Source: JAAFIP01 sp963775085 (GTDB lineage Bacteria; Pseudomonadota; Gammaproteobacteria; Burkholderiales; Burkholderiaceae_C). Taken from it: 64,000 nucleotides of DNA. Where the stretch lies: assembly GCA_963775085.1 (NCBI GenBank), contig CAVZHO010000002.1, positions 992,001 through 1,056,000 on the forward strand, in the 5' to 3' direction. A program made the position numbers and the translations under genes. Positions 32,541 to 39,769 of this stretch are shown here, piece by piece; the first letter of the stretch is position 1, and the number at the start of each line of letters is the position of its first letter. Below the pieces are notes generated by a model. The model had not been told where the DNA came from. It did not search any database and saw only the letters and a program-made list of their open reading frames with translations.

Positions 32541-33200
32541 ATGAGAATTTACATTAAATATTTCTTATATCTATATGTTTTAATTGTATTTTCTGTATCG
32601 CATGCAGGTTCTTACGAAGACTATTTTGGTGCCATCCGCAGCGACAATGCCGGCGCCATCGAAAAGCTCCTGCAACGCGGTTTTGACCCCAATACCCTGG
32701 ACCCCAACAAACAGCACGGTCTGTACCTGGCCCTGCGCGAACCGTCGCCCAAAGCCGCCAAACTGCTGATCAACTGGCCCAAGACCGATCTGAATATCGC
32801 CAACGAGGTCGGCGAGACCCCGCTGATGATGGCCGTGATCAAAGGCCATACCGAGCTGGCCGCTGCCATGCTGGCCAAAGATGCCGATGTCAACAAAACC
32901 GGCTGGACCCCGCTGCATTACGCCGCCACCACGGGCAACAACCAGATCATCACTATGCTGCTGGAAAAGCACGCCTACATTGACGCCGAGTCGCCCAACG
33001 GCAGCACACCGCTGATGCTGGCCGCCATGTACGGCAGCGCCACCGCCGTCAAACTGCTGCTGGACGGAGGTGCAGACCCGCTGTTGAAGAACCAAATTGG
33101 CATGACCGCGATAGACTTTGCCGAAAAAGCTGAGCGCAAGGAAGTCGTTGACATGATCGCTACAGCGGTGCGGGCCAAGCAGCCTAAGGGCAAGTGGTAG
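32541..33200 (+). CDS. Exported ankyrin-repeat protein
   Basis: The 219-residue protein has a signal peptide (YIKYFLYLYVLIVFSVSHA) and about five ankyrin repeats, e.g. GETPLMMAVIKGHTELAAAML and NGSTPLMLAAMYGSATAVKLL in parts. Ankyrin stacks bind other proteins; the partner is unknown. The first 60 bases are much richer in A+T than the rest. Ankyrin genes next to tatD are common in this bacterial group. Confidence 0.93.
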   Translation: MRIYIKYFLYLYVLIVFSVSHAGSYEDYFGAIRSDNAGAIEKLLQRGFDPNTLDPNKQHGLYLALREPSPKAAKLLINWPKTDLNIANEVGETPLMMAVIKGHTELAAAMLAKDADVNKTGWTPLHYAATTGNNQIITMLLEKHAYIDAESPNGSTPLMLAAMYGSATAVKLLLDGGADPLLKNQIGMTAIDFAEKAERKEVVDMIATAVRAKQPKGKW

Positions 33201-33500
33201 GCCGCGAGGTGTTAGTTTGGTTTATTGCGTGTGTGAGGTTTCAATACTGGATTTTAATGTTCTTGCGGCGTAAGAGTTGATTTATACGATGTATATTATG
33301 TTAAGTAATATATATATATATATGAAGCTACGCCCTGTGACCAGCCCCTCACCCGCGCCAAATACCCCGTCGAATGGCGGCTACCTGGAGATGACGGGCT
33401 ACGCGGGGCTGTTGCGGGTGCGGTATACCTGTACCTAATGTAAGCTGCACATGACGTCAAGTTGGGCGTGTAGGCATTGCCGACTCATATGCCCTTATGC
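33201..33500. other. AT-rich gap with a TA microsatellite
   Basis: No secure gene. It has a run of alternating T and A at about 33305-33322 (TAATATATATATATATATG). After it, a frame from 33322 (MKLRPVTSPSPAPNTPSNGG, then YLEMTGYAGLLRVRYTCT) of 38 codons could be a decayed gene end. Base composition is unlike the flanks. Confidence 0.4.
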
Positions 33501-33522
33501 AATTATGGGAAATGGGTGACTC
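33501..33522 (-). repeat. Degenerate REP-like sequence
   Basis: On the minus strand it reads GTCACCCATTTCCCATAATT, nearly the same as the REP after hpnD (GTCTCCCATTTCCCATAATT). Only the inner half of the REP is conserved. Confidence 0.35.
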
Positions 33523-33739
33523 TGTTGCTTGAGATTTGCACATCGGTGTTGGGGCCGTACTGCACGGCAATATCGTCAATGCGGCGAAAAAGCTCGGCCA
33601 GAGGAATGTCACGCACCGCCTGGGCCGGGCCCCATTGATCCGTGCGCTGCATACGCTGGGCCATACGCGCCAAGCGCTCGCCCTGCGTGGTGGGCGCTGG
33701 CGTGGGCAAGGTGGTAGGCAAGTTAATACGGTATTGCAT
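33503..33739 (-). CDS. Small hypothetical protein
   Basis: A 78-residue frame with a Pro/Thr-rich start and a helical, charged middle (GERLARMAQRMQRTDQWG, LAELFRRIDDIAVQYG). Codon use looks coding and a short AT-rich region lies upstream, but the ribosome site is weak and I know no relatives. Its last codons lie in a REP-like sequence. It is divergent from the Phd/GNAT pair. Confidence 0.45.
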   Translation of the reverse strand: MQYRINLPTTLPTPAPTTQGERLARMAQRMQRTDQWGPAQAVRDIPLAELFRRIDDIAVQYGPNTDVQISSNRVTHFP

Positions 33740-33850
33740 GGTCTGTCTCGCTTATCGGCGCGATCTTACAAAATGGATGTCGATGCATATGCGCGGATTT
33801 TTTATGGGCTAAGATGATCAATTCAACTATAATGACCATATTAACCAGAG

Positions 33851-34126
33851 ATGCCCATGTTAACTCTTACTGCTACCGATGCCAAAACCCGCTTCGGCCA
33901 AGTGCTGCAAAGCGCCTTGGTCGAACCCGTCGCCATAGAAAAAAACGGCCGTGAACTGGCCTTTGTAATCTCGTCAACGCAATACCACCGCCTCAATGAA
34001 GCCATCCAGCTCAACCGTGCAGACTTTGATGCGTTTTTAGTCGCCCTCGACACACCCGGCAAACCCAATGCCGCCCTGCGCCGTGCCAAGCAGCGCCATA
34101 CCACGATGCTCAAACCCGCAGCATGA
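33851..34126 (+). CDS. Phd/YefM-family antitoxin
   Basis: The 91-residue protein starts with the Phd/YefM fold pattern: LTATDAKTRFGQVLQSALVEP, then VAIEKNGRELAFVISSTQYHRL. This DNA-binding half normally represses the operon; the C-terminal tail (NRADFDAFLVALDTPGKPN onwards) would bind the toxin. The stop overlaps the start of the GNAT gene by four bases. AT-rich sequence with a TATAATGA box at about 33828 probably holds the promoter. Confidence 0.88.
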   Translation: MPMLTLTATDAKTRFGQVLQSALVEPVAIEKNGRELAFVISSTQYHRLNEAIQLNRADFDAFLVALDTPGKPNAALRRAKQRHTTMLKPAA

Positions 34127-34629
34127 CAGCGCTGCACATTCGCGCACTGGACAAGCAGGCCGACACCACCAGCTTCAGCTGCGGTCAAAGCGCGTTGGAC
34201 AGCTACATAGCGCGCTATGCATCCCAAGACGTGCGCCGCAACGTCGCCCGCGTGTTCATCGCCTGCCCGCAGGGCGCACCACACAGCGTGGCTGGCTACT
34301 ACACACTGAGCGCGTCCACGGTGCAATGCTCTGACCTGCCCGCCGCCCTCGCCCGCAAGTTACCCCAATACCCCATCCCCGTAGCCCTGCTAGGCCGCCT
34401 GGCTGTAGACACCGCCTTCCAAGGCCAAGGCGTAGGCTCTGTACTACTTGTAGACGCCTGCAAAAAAGTGCTGCAAGCGCAAGAGATGCTGGCTGTGGCC
34501 GGGCTGGTGGTCGATGCAAAAGACCAGAGCGCAGCAAGCTTTTACAAGCACTTGGGGTTCACCCGCTTGAACCAACAAGCCCAGCGGCTTTTTCTATCGA
34601 TGCAGGTTTTGCAAGGGCTGACTACCTAA
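34123..34629 (+). CDS. GNAT-fold toxin-like acetyltransferase (TacT/AtaT type)
   Basis: The 168-residue protein matches GNAT toxins that acetylate aminoacyl-tRNA: IRALDKQADTTSFSCGQ with the D-x-FxCG pattern, LDSYIARYASQDVRRNVAR, a strand VAGYYTLSAST, then the acetyl-CoA-binding LGRLAVDTAFQGQGVGSVLL and the SFYKHLGF motif. Most such toxins are paired with a DUF1778 ribbon-helix-helix antitoxin; here the partner is a Phd/YefM protein. The four-base overlap means coupled translation. Confidence 0.88.
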   Translation: MTALHIRALDKQADTTSFSCGQSALDSYIARYASQDVRRNVARVFIACPQGAPHSVAGYYTLSASTVQCSDLPAALARKLPQYPIPVALLGRLAVDTAFQGQGVGSVLLVDACKKVLQAQEMLAVAGLVVDAKDQSAASFYKHLGFTRLNQQAQRLFLSMQVLQGLTT

Positions 34630-34686
34630 CTGATCAGAATTGACATAAGAAATGATGTCTGACCGATAGCTCCTGAAAAGGCGACA

Positions 34687-34918
34687 CTAATTTGCATTTC
34701 TGATGGGTAGACTAAATGACTTGCGCCATGCAATAAATTCCTGTTCTGACTTGTTACTTTTATCTCTATTGCACGTTCTGCAAGCTAAAACAATGTTGAA
34801 AACCCAATTTGTTCCACCGTTTGAAAGTGGAACTTTATGATCTTTTTCACCTAATCCATCCAGATTACAACCGCAGTTTTACCTCACCACATTTTTTGCA
34901 CTGTTTAGTTATTGCCAT
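34687..34918 (-). pseudogene. Broken HNH endonuclease fragment
   Basis: The minus strand encodes MAITKQCKKCGEVK from 34918, then the frame breaks at about 34875. In the next frame it continues GCNLDGLGEKDHKVPLS, NGGTNWVFNIVLACRTCN and RDKSNKSEQEFIAWR to a stop at 34687. This is the HNH pattern: DH, then N in the NIVLACRTCN knuckle, with CxxC zinc pairs. The sequence is AT-rich relative to its neighbours. It is a relic of a mobile or defence gene. Confidence 0.65.
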
Positions 34919-34979
34919 TGAATAGACTGACTATTTTTAATAGCGTTAGCGATAAATGACCCCAGAACATCTTTAGTCG

Positions 34980-35777
34980 TCAAACCCAAGCCTTCAAATA
35001 CTCATCCCAATGCGCCTCCGTAGGCGCGAGATTGCCCAGCGTCTCCTTCACATACCCAATCTCCGTGTCGTACTCGCCTTCAGTCAACCCACCGCGCATT
35101 TTCTGAAAACGGGCGTAGAGCAGGTAGGTGTTCATCACGTCGGTTTCGCAGTAGCGGCGCACGTCGTCGGTTTTACCATGAAGGTACTGGGCATACACCT
35201 GGCTGCCGTCCATGCCGAGTTTGCCGGGGAAGCCGCACAGCTTGGCCATGGCGTCCAGCGGGGCGTTGTTTTTGGGCTGGTACATGGCCAGCAGGTCCAT
35301 CAGGTCGAGGTGGCGCATGTGGTAGCGGCCGATGTAGTTGTTCCACTTGAACTCTTTGTCGCCGTAGCTGCCGCCGTCGCCCAGGTCCCAGTATTTGTCG
35401 GCCACCACGCCGTGCTTGAGGCCACGGTAGTGCAGTACGGGCAGATCGAACCCGCCGCCGTTCCAACTGACCAGCTGGGGCACATGCTTTTCGATGATGT
35501 TGAAAAACTGCTGGACGATTTTGCCTTCGGACTTGTCGTCTTTGTCTACCAGCGAATGGATTTTCAGGCCGTCGGCATTGCGAAACACTGCGCTGATGCA
35601 CAGGATGCGCTGCAGGTGCAGGGGCATAAAATCGGATTTGTTGGCGGCTTTGCGCTCGGCCACCCAGGCCTCGTACACCTGGGCATCGGTGTGCTCGGGC
35701 GGGGCACCACTCAAGGCGCGCAGCCCCGCTACGTCGGGGATGGATTCGATGTCAAATACAAGTACAGGCCAGGTCAT
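34980..35777 (-). CDS. PolB-like 3'-5' exonuclease (DEDD family)
   Basis: The 265-residue protein has the exonuclease fold: the catalytic D-x-E in VFDIESIPD (residues 9-11), the second block LVSWNGGGFDLPVL, and the Y-x3-D end motif in RYCETDVMNTYLLYARF. The conserved family (predicted 3'-5' exonuclease related to the proofreading domain of PolB) is common in Burkholderiales and has no known polymerase partner. It follows nlpD by 77 bases on the same strand. Confidence 0.9.
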   Translation of the reverse strand: MTWPVLVFDIESIPDVAGLRALSGAPPEHTDAQVYEAWVAERKAANKSDFMPLHLQRILCISAVFRNADGLKIHSLVDKDDKSEGKIVQQFFNIIEKHVPQLVSWNGGGFDLPVLHYRGLKHGVVADKYWDLGDGGSYGDKEFKWNNYIGRYHMRHLDLMDLLAMYQPKNNAPLDAMAKLCGFPGKLGMDGSQVYAQYLHGKTDDVRRYCETDVMNTYLLYARFQKMRGGLTEGEYDTEIGYVKETLGNLAPTEAHWDEYLKAWV

Positions 35778-35854
35778 AGCGGTGATGGTACCGCAGGCCT
35801 TACGTGAAAACGGCCACGCTAGGGTGGCCGTTGGAAATTATCTGCAATGCAAAA

Positions 35855-36880
35855 TTACCGGGCCGGCAGGTAGCGCGCCGGGTCTACCGGTTTGCCTTGG
35901 CGGCGGATTTCAAAGTGCAGCTTGGCGCGGTCGGTGTCGCTTTGGCCCAGCTCGGCAATCTTTTGGCCCTTGCGTACGGTTTGGTCCTCTTTGACCAGCA
36001 GGGTTTGGTTGTGGGCGTAGGCGGTCAGGAAGGTGTTGTTGTGCTTCAGGATCACCAGGTTGCCGTAGCCGCGCAGGCCCGAGCCTGCGTACACCACACG
36101 GCCATCGCCTGCGGCCAGCACCGGGTCGCCCAGCTTGCCTGCGATATCCAGGCCTTTGTTTTTGGCTTCATCAAAGCCCGCCAGCACCGCGCCCGAGGCG
36201 GGCCAGATCCAGGCAATTTCGTCATCGCCTGCGGAGGATGCGGGTGGCATTGGGGCCGAGGCGGGTAGCACTGCAGGGGATGCATTGGCCGTGGTTGCAC
36301 CGTTGGCGGTGCTGGCGGTGCTGACCGTGCCGGAGCCGCTCAGGGGCGGCAAAGCGCTGACCACCGGTGCAGAAGCGGGACGGGTACTGGACGCAGGCGC
36401 GCTGGCAGCGGCCACCGTGGCGGTGGGGGTTACTGGCCGCGTCGCGGCTACGGCCACGTCGGTAGTGCCCGGTGGAATTACCCGCAGCACCTGGCCCACT
36501 TCGATGATGTTGGGATTGTCCAGGCCATTCCAGCGGGCGACATCACGCCAGTTTTGGCCGCTGTCCAAACCAACGCGGATCAGGGTGTCGCCGGGTTTGA
36601 CGGTGTAGTAGCCGGGCTTGCCTGCATTTTCGGCACCGGGCAAGGGCTTGGGTGCCACTACCACGGGAGCTGGTGGGGTAACCGGGGGGGCCACCACCAC
36701 GGGGGCAGGCTGCGCGACCGGGGGCGTGCTGACGGGGGGCGGTGCGCGGCGGTCTTCTACTGGCGCGCGGTTAGCCGGGGCGGGCATTTTGCTGGCGCAA
36801 CCGCCCAGCAGTGCCACCCATGCCACTGCAAACCCTATAAACGGGAGCCCTGCCCTTGTTGATATGTATTTTTGAATCAT
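35855..36880 (-). CDS. nlpD: NlpD-type murein hydrolase activator (LysM and degenerate M23)
   Basis: A lipoprotein (lipobox LLGGC near residue 28) with a Pro/Ala-rich linker, a LysM domain (YTVKPGDTLIRVGLDSGQNW ... VGQVLRV), another low-complexity linker and a LytM/M23 domain. The first metal-binding His of active M23 enzymes is missing (NKGLDIAG instead of HxGxD), as in E. coli NlpD, so it should activate an amidase such as AmiC rather than cut murein itself. The order surE-pcm-nlpD is conserved; rpoS, which usually follows, is not here. Confidence 0.93.
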   Translation of the reverse strand: MIQKYISTRAGLPFIGFAVAWVALLGGCASKMPAPANRAPVEDRRAPPPVSTPPVAQPAPVVVAPPVTPPAPVVVAPKPLPGAENAGKPGYYTVKPGDTLIRVGLDSGQNWRDVARWNGLDNPNIIEVGQVLRVIPPGTTDVAVAATRPVTPTATVAAASAPASSTRPASAPVVSALPPLSGSGTVSTASTANGATTANASPAVLPASAPMPPASSAGDDEIAWIWPASGAVLAGFDEAKNKGLDIAGKLGDPVLAAGDGRVVYAGSGLRGYGNLVILKHNNTFLTAYAHNQTLLVKEDQTVRKGQKIAELGQSDTDRAKLHFEIRRQGKPVDPARYLPAR

Positions 36881-36953
36881 TCAAACCCCATTGATAGCTG
36901 CACCACACAAATGTTACAGCCCATAGACACATCGTACAACGTTGTCATCTACA

Positions 36954-37769
36954 TTACATTACACCCGATTTTAGTGGTACAAAATGCACCGCTTCAAGCA
37001 TGGATTGGGTGACCCCCAGTTTCGTCTTGTCCAGCACGACCAGCGCTTGGGCGCCACCAGAGGTCACCATAGGTGCCACTATACGCCCGCCCACGGCTAA
37101 TTGGTCTACCCAGGCCTGCGGTATCGCGTCGCCCCCGGCGGCGGCAATGATGCCCGCGTAGGGCGCTCCCTTGGCATAACCCAGCATGCCGTCGCCCAGC
37201 AGCAGGTGCAAATGGCGGATGGCATAGGGGCGCAGGTTGTCCCGCGCCTTGTCGTGCAGGCCGCGCAGGCGCTCGATGCTATACACCTCACTGCACAGCT
37301 GGGCCAGCAGCGCTGCCTGGTAGCCGCAGCCGGTGCCAATCTCCAGCACGCGGCCCATATGGCCCTGCTGGTCCAGCGCCGCGTTGTGGCGCAGCAGCTC
37401 AATCATGCGGGCGACGACGTTGGGCTTGGAGATCGTTTGACTCAGGCCAATCGGCAGGCTGGTGTCTTCATAGGCTTGGCCAACCAAAGCCGTGTCTACA
37501 AAGCGGTGGCGCTCGATGGTGTTCATGGCGTGCAATACGGCGGGGTCGGTGATGCCTTGGGCAGCCAGTTTGTCCACCATGCGCTGGCGTACGACCTGGG
37601 ACTCCATGCCCATGCCGCTGGGTGCCGTTAAAGCTTGGCTTACCCGTTTTTCAGGCTTATTTATACTGGTAGTCCTTGTCGCCTGGACATCAGTAGCTAT
37701 TTTTTTAGTAGCAATTGGCTTGCCCGTAACCGTGCTGGGCAGCTTGGCCGGAAAACTCGGCCGGCTCAT
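36954..37769 (-). CDS. pcm: Protein-L-isoaspartate O-methyltransferase, N-terminus partly from a repeat
   Basis: Repairs damaged Asp/Asn residues using S-adenosylmethionine. The core from about residue 55 is normal (QGITDPAVLHAMNTIERHRF, SQTISKPNVVARM, LEIGTGCGYQAALLA). The start at 37769 is fixed by a four-base overlap with surE. The first 55 residues are an unusual extension; residues ~17-40 (IATKKIATDVQATRTTSINK) are encoded by a copy of the dispersed small repeat. Confidence 0.95.
   Translation of the reverse strand: MSRPSFPAKLPSTVTGKPIATKKIATDVQATRTTSINKPEKRVSQALTAPSGMGMESQVVRQRMVDKLAAQGITDPAVLHAMNTIERHRFVDTALVGQAYEDTSLPIGLSQTISKPNVVARMIELLRHNAALDQQGHMGRVLEIGTGCGYQAALLAQLCSEVYSIERLRGLHDKARDNLRPYAIRHLHLLLGDGMLGYAKGAPYAGIIAAAGGDAIPQAWVDQLAVGGRIVAPMVTSGGAQALVVLDKTKLGVTQSMLEAVHFVPLKSGVM
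37653..37718 (-). repeat. Dispersed small palindromic repeat, copy 7 (in frame in pcm)
   Basis: On the coding strand: AAAATAGCTACTGATGTCC, then AGGCGACAAGGACTACCAGT and ATAAATAAGCC. It encodes the IATDVQATRTTSI part of the Pcm N-terminal extension, in the same frame as the copies in ygfZ and the first copy in earP. Confidence 0.75.
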
Positions 37770-38545
37770 GCAGTGCCTTTATCTGCATCTTTACCCAAAC
37801 CCACCAGACTTTGCTGCCAGTAGCCCAGCCGCGCATGGTCGGTCAGGTCTACTTGCAGCGGGGTGATAGTGACATGGCCTGCGCGGGAGACCTCAAAGTC
37901 GGTGCCCGCACCCTCCTCTTTGGCAGGGCCTGCCGCACCGATCCAGTACATGGTTTCGCCGCGCGGGCTGGTTTGCGTGATGACGGGCTCGGCCGCGTGG
38001 CGACGGCCCAGGCGGCAGACTTTGGCACCCAGCAACTCAGCCAGCGGGCGATTGGGGATGTTGATGTTCAGCAGCCAGGGTGCGCTGCCTGCGTGCAGGC
38101 TTTTGGCGTAGTGCAGCACCAGCTCGCGCGCTTTGGCCGCTGCGCCGTCAATATGCGCCCAGCCCTTTTGGGTTTGCGAGAAAGCCAGCGCGGGAATGCC
38201 AAATAAATAGCCCTCCATGGCCGCGCCGACTGTGCCACTGTAAATGGTGTCGTCGCCCATATTGGCGCCGTTGTTGATGCCCGAGACGACGAGATCGGGC
38301 TTGTAGCCCAGCAGGCCTGTGAGGGCGATGTGCACGCAGTCGGCGGGTGTGCCATTTACGTAGCGAAACCCGTTGACGGCCTGATGTACATAGAGCGGCG
38401 AGTGCAGGGTCAGCGCGTTGGACTTGGCGCTGTTATTTTGCTCGGGGGCGATCACCTCCACGTCGGCCACGGTTCTCAAAGCTTCATAGAGGGCGACGAT
38501 GCCGGGGGCCTGGTAACCGTCGTCGTTGGAGAGCAATATTTTCAT
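37766..38545 (-). CDS. surE: 5'/3'-nucleotidase SurE
   Basis: Survival nucleotidase acting on nucleoside monophosphates. The 259-residue protein begins MKILLSNDDGYQAPG with the metal-binding Asp pair, and has AKSNALTLHSPLYV, GTPADCVHIAL and SGINNGANMGDDTIYSGTVGAA (in parts), all typical. It is the first gene of surE-pcm-nlpD and overlaps pcm by four bases. Confidence 0.97.
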   Translation of the reverse strand: MKILLSNDDGYQAPGIVALYEALRTVADVEVIAPEQNNSAKSNALTLHSPLYVHQAVNGFRYVNGTPADCVHIALTGLLGYKPDLVVSGINNGANMGDDTIYSGTVGAAMEGYLFGIPALAFSQTQKGWAHIDGAAAKARELVLHYAKSLHAGSAPWLLNINIPNRPLAELLGAKVCRLGRRHAAEPVITQTSPRGETMYWIGAAGPAKEEGAGTDFEVSRAGHVTITPLQVDLTDHARLGYWQQSLVGLGKDADKGTA

Positions 38546-38611
38546 AGTGCCAAATTGTAGGCCACGCCATACACTATCATGCCCTGTACCGCACTATATT
38601 AGGAGATATTC

Positions 38612-39598
38612 ATGCAAGCTTGGCTCTGTGAAAACCCCATCGGCGTGGATGCCCTGACCTGGAAAGACCTGCCCACGCCCGCGCCTGCCGCAGGCCAGGT
38701 ATTGGTGGAAATCAAGGCCGCCAGCCTGAATTTTCCCGACATCCTGATCGTGCAAAACAAATACCAGATGAAGCCCGCCCTGCCCTTTGTGCCCGGCTCG
38801 GAGTACGCGGGCGTTGTGCAGGCCGTGGGTGAAGGCGTGACGCATCTGAAGGTCGGCCAGTCTGTCGCCTGCCTGTCGGGCACCGGCGGCTTTGGCACCC
38901 ACACCTTGGCACCGGCGGCGCTGTGCATGCCGCTGCCGCCCGGCTTTGGCCATGTGGATGCAGCTGCCTTCATCATGATCTACGCCACCTCGCACCATGC
39001 GCTGATCGACCGCGCCCAGCTCAAGGCAGGCGAGACGGTACTGATCCTCGGCGCAGCCGGCGGTGTGGGCACTGCAGCCATCCAGATTGCCAAGGCCATG
39101 GGTGCCAAGGTAATCGCTGCGGCATCCACGGATGAAAAATGCGCACTGTGCAAATCCATCGGAGCCGATGCCACCATCAACTACAGCCAGGGCAATTTGC
39201 GCGACAGCATCAAAGCAGCGTGTGAAGCGCTGGGCAGCAAAGCCCCCGATGTCATTTATGACCCGGTCGGCGGCGACATGACCGAGCCCGCCTTCCGCTC
39301 CATCGCCTGGCGCGGCCGCTACCTGGTGGTAGGCTTTGCCAACGGGCCCATCCCCGCCCTGCCCTTCAACCTGGCCTTGCTCAAAGGTGCCTCCATCGTC
39401 GGCGTATTCTGGGGTGACTTTGCCAAGCGCGAACCCAAAGCCAACGCGGCGATGATGGCTGAGCTGGCCCAGTGGTACGGTACAGGAAAGGTTAAACCCG
39501 TGATTGACCGCACCATGCCCATGCAAGACCTGAAGGCCGCCTACGCCCACATGGGTTCGCGCGGGGTGATGGGGAAGTTGGTGATGGTTAACGGCTAA
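38612..39598 (+). CDS. NADPH:quinone oxidoreductase family protein
   Basis: A 328-residue medium-chain reductase without zinc ligands. Seen: the GroES-like N-terminal domain (PTPAPAAGQVLVEIKAAS, FVPGSEYAGVVQAVGEGV) and the NADP-binding site LILGAAGGVGTAAIQIAKAMGA. Such enzymes reduce quinones or enoyl/enone groups. The gene has its own AGGAGA ribosome site and is divergent from surE. Confidence 0.92.
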   Translation: MQAWLCENPIGVDALTWKDLPTPAPAAGQVLVEIKAASLNFPDILIVQNKYQMKPALPFVPGSEYAGVVQAVGEGVTHLKVGQSVACLSGTGGFGTHTLAPAALCMPLPPGFGHVDAAAFIMIYATSHHALIDRAQLKAGETVLILGAAGGVGTAAIQIAKAMGAKVIAAASTDEKCALCKSIGADATINYSQGNLRDSIKAACEALGSKAPDVIYDPVGGDMTEPAFRSIAWRGRYLVVGFANGPIPALPFNLALLKGASIVGVFWGDFAKREPKANAAMMAELAQWYGTGKVKPVIDRTMPMQDLKAAYAHMGSRGVMGKLVMVNG

Positions 39599-39616
39599 AC
39601 CCAAGCGCAAGCAGGC

Positions 39617-39622
39617 TATAAT
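39617..39622 (+). promoter_or_regulatory. -10 box of the tRNA-His gene
   Basis: TATAAT lies 12 bases before the mature tRNA. No convincing -35 box is visible at the usual distance. Confidence 0.5.
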
Positions 39623-39633
39623 CTACACTCTAT

Positions 39634-39710
39634 GGTGGCTGTAGCTCAGCTGGTAGAGTCCAGGATTGTGATTCCTGTTGTCGTGGGTTCGAGCCCCATC
39701 AGCCACCCCA
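39634..39710 (+). tRNA. tRNA-His (anticodon GTG)
   Basis: The cloverleaf starts with the extra G(-1) typical of tRNA-His, opposite discriminator C73. The acceptor is GTGGCTG/CAGCCAC, the anticodon stem CAGGA/TCCTG encloses TTGTGAT, and the T loop is TTCGAGC. CCA is encoded. Confidence 0.96.
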
Positions 39711-39715
39711 AATAC

Positions 39716-39750
39716 AAAAAAGCCTGCAACATCACGTTGCAGGCTTTTTT
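39716..39750. terminator. Bidirectional intrinsic terminator
   Basis: AAAAAAGCCTGCAAC pairs perfectly with GTTGCAGGCTTTTTT around ATCAC. It ends both the tRNA-His transcript and the convergent ppiD-like gene. Confidence 0.93.
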
Positions 39751-39769
39751 CATGGGGTAGTGCGTTCGC

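Noticed and set aside
33305..33322. Alternating TA tract as a phase-variation switch
   Set aside because: It lies between genes, is short, and is not placed in a recognisable promoter of a surface gene.
36885..36925. A possible repeat copy upstream of nlpD (TGATAGCTGCACC)
   Set aside because: The match stops after about 10 bases, too short to support.
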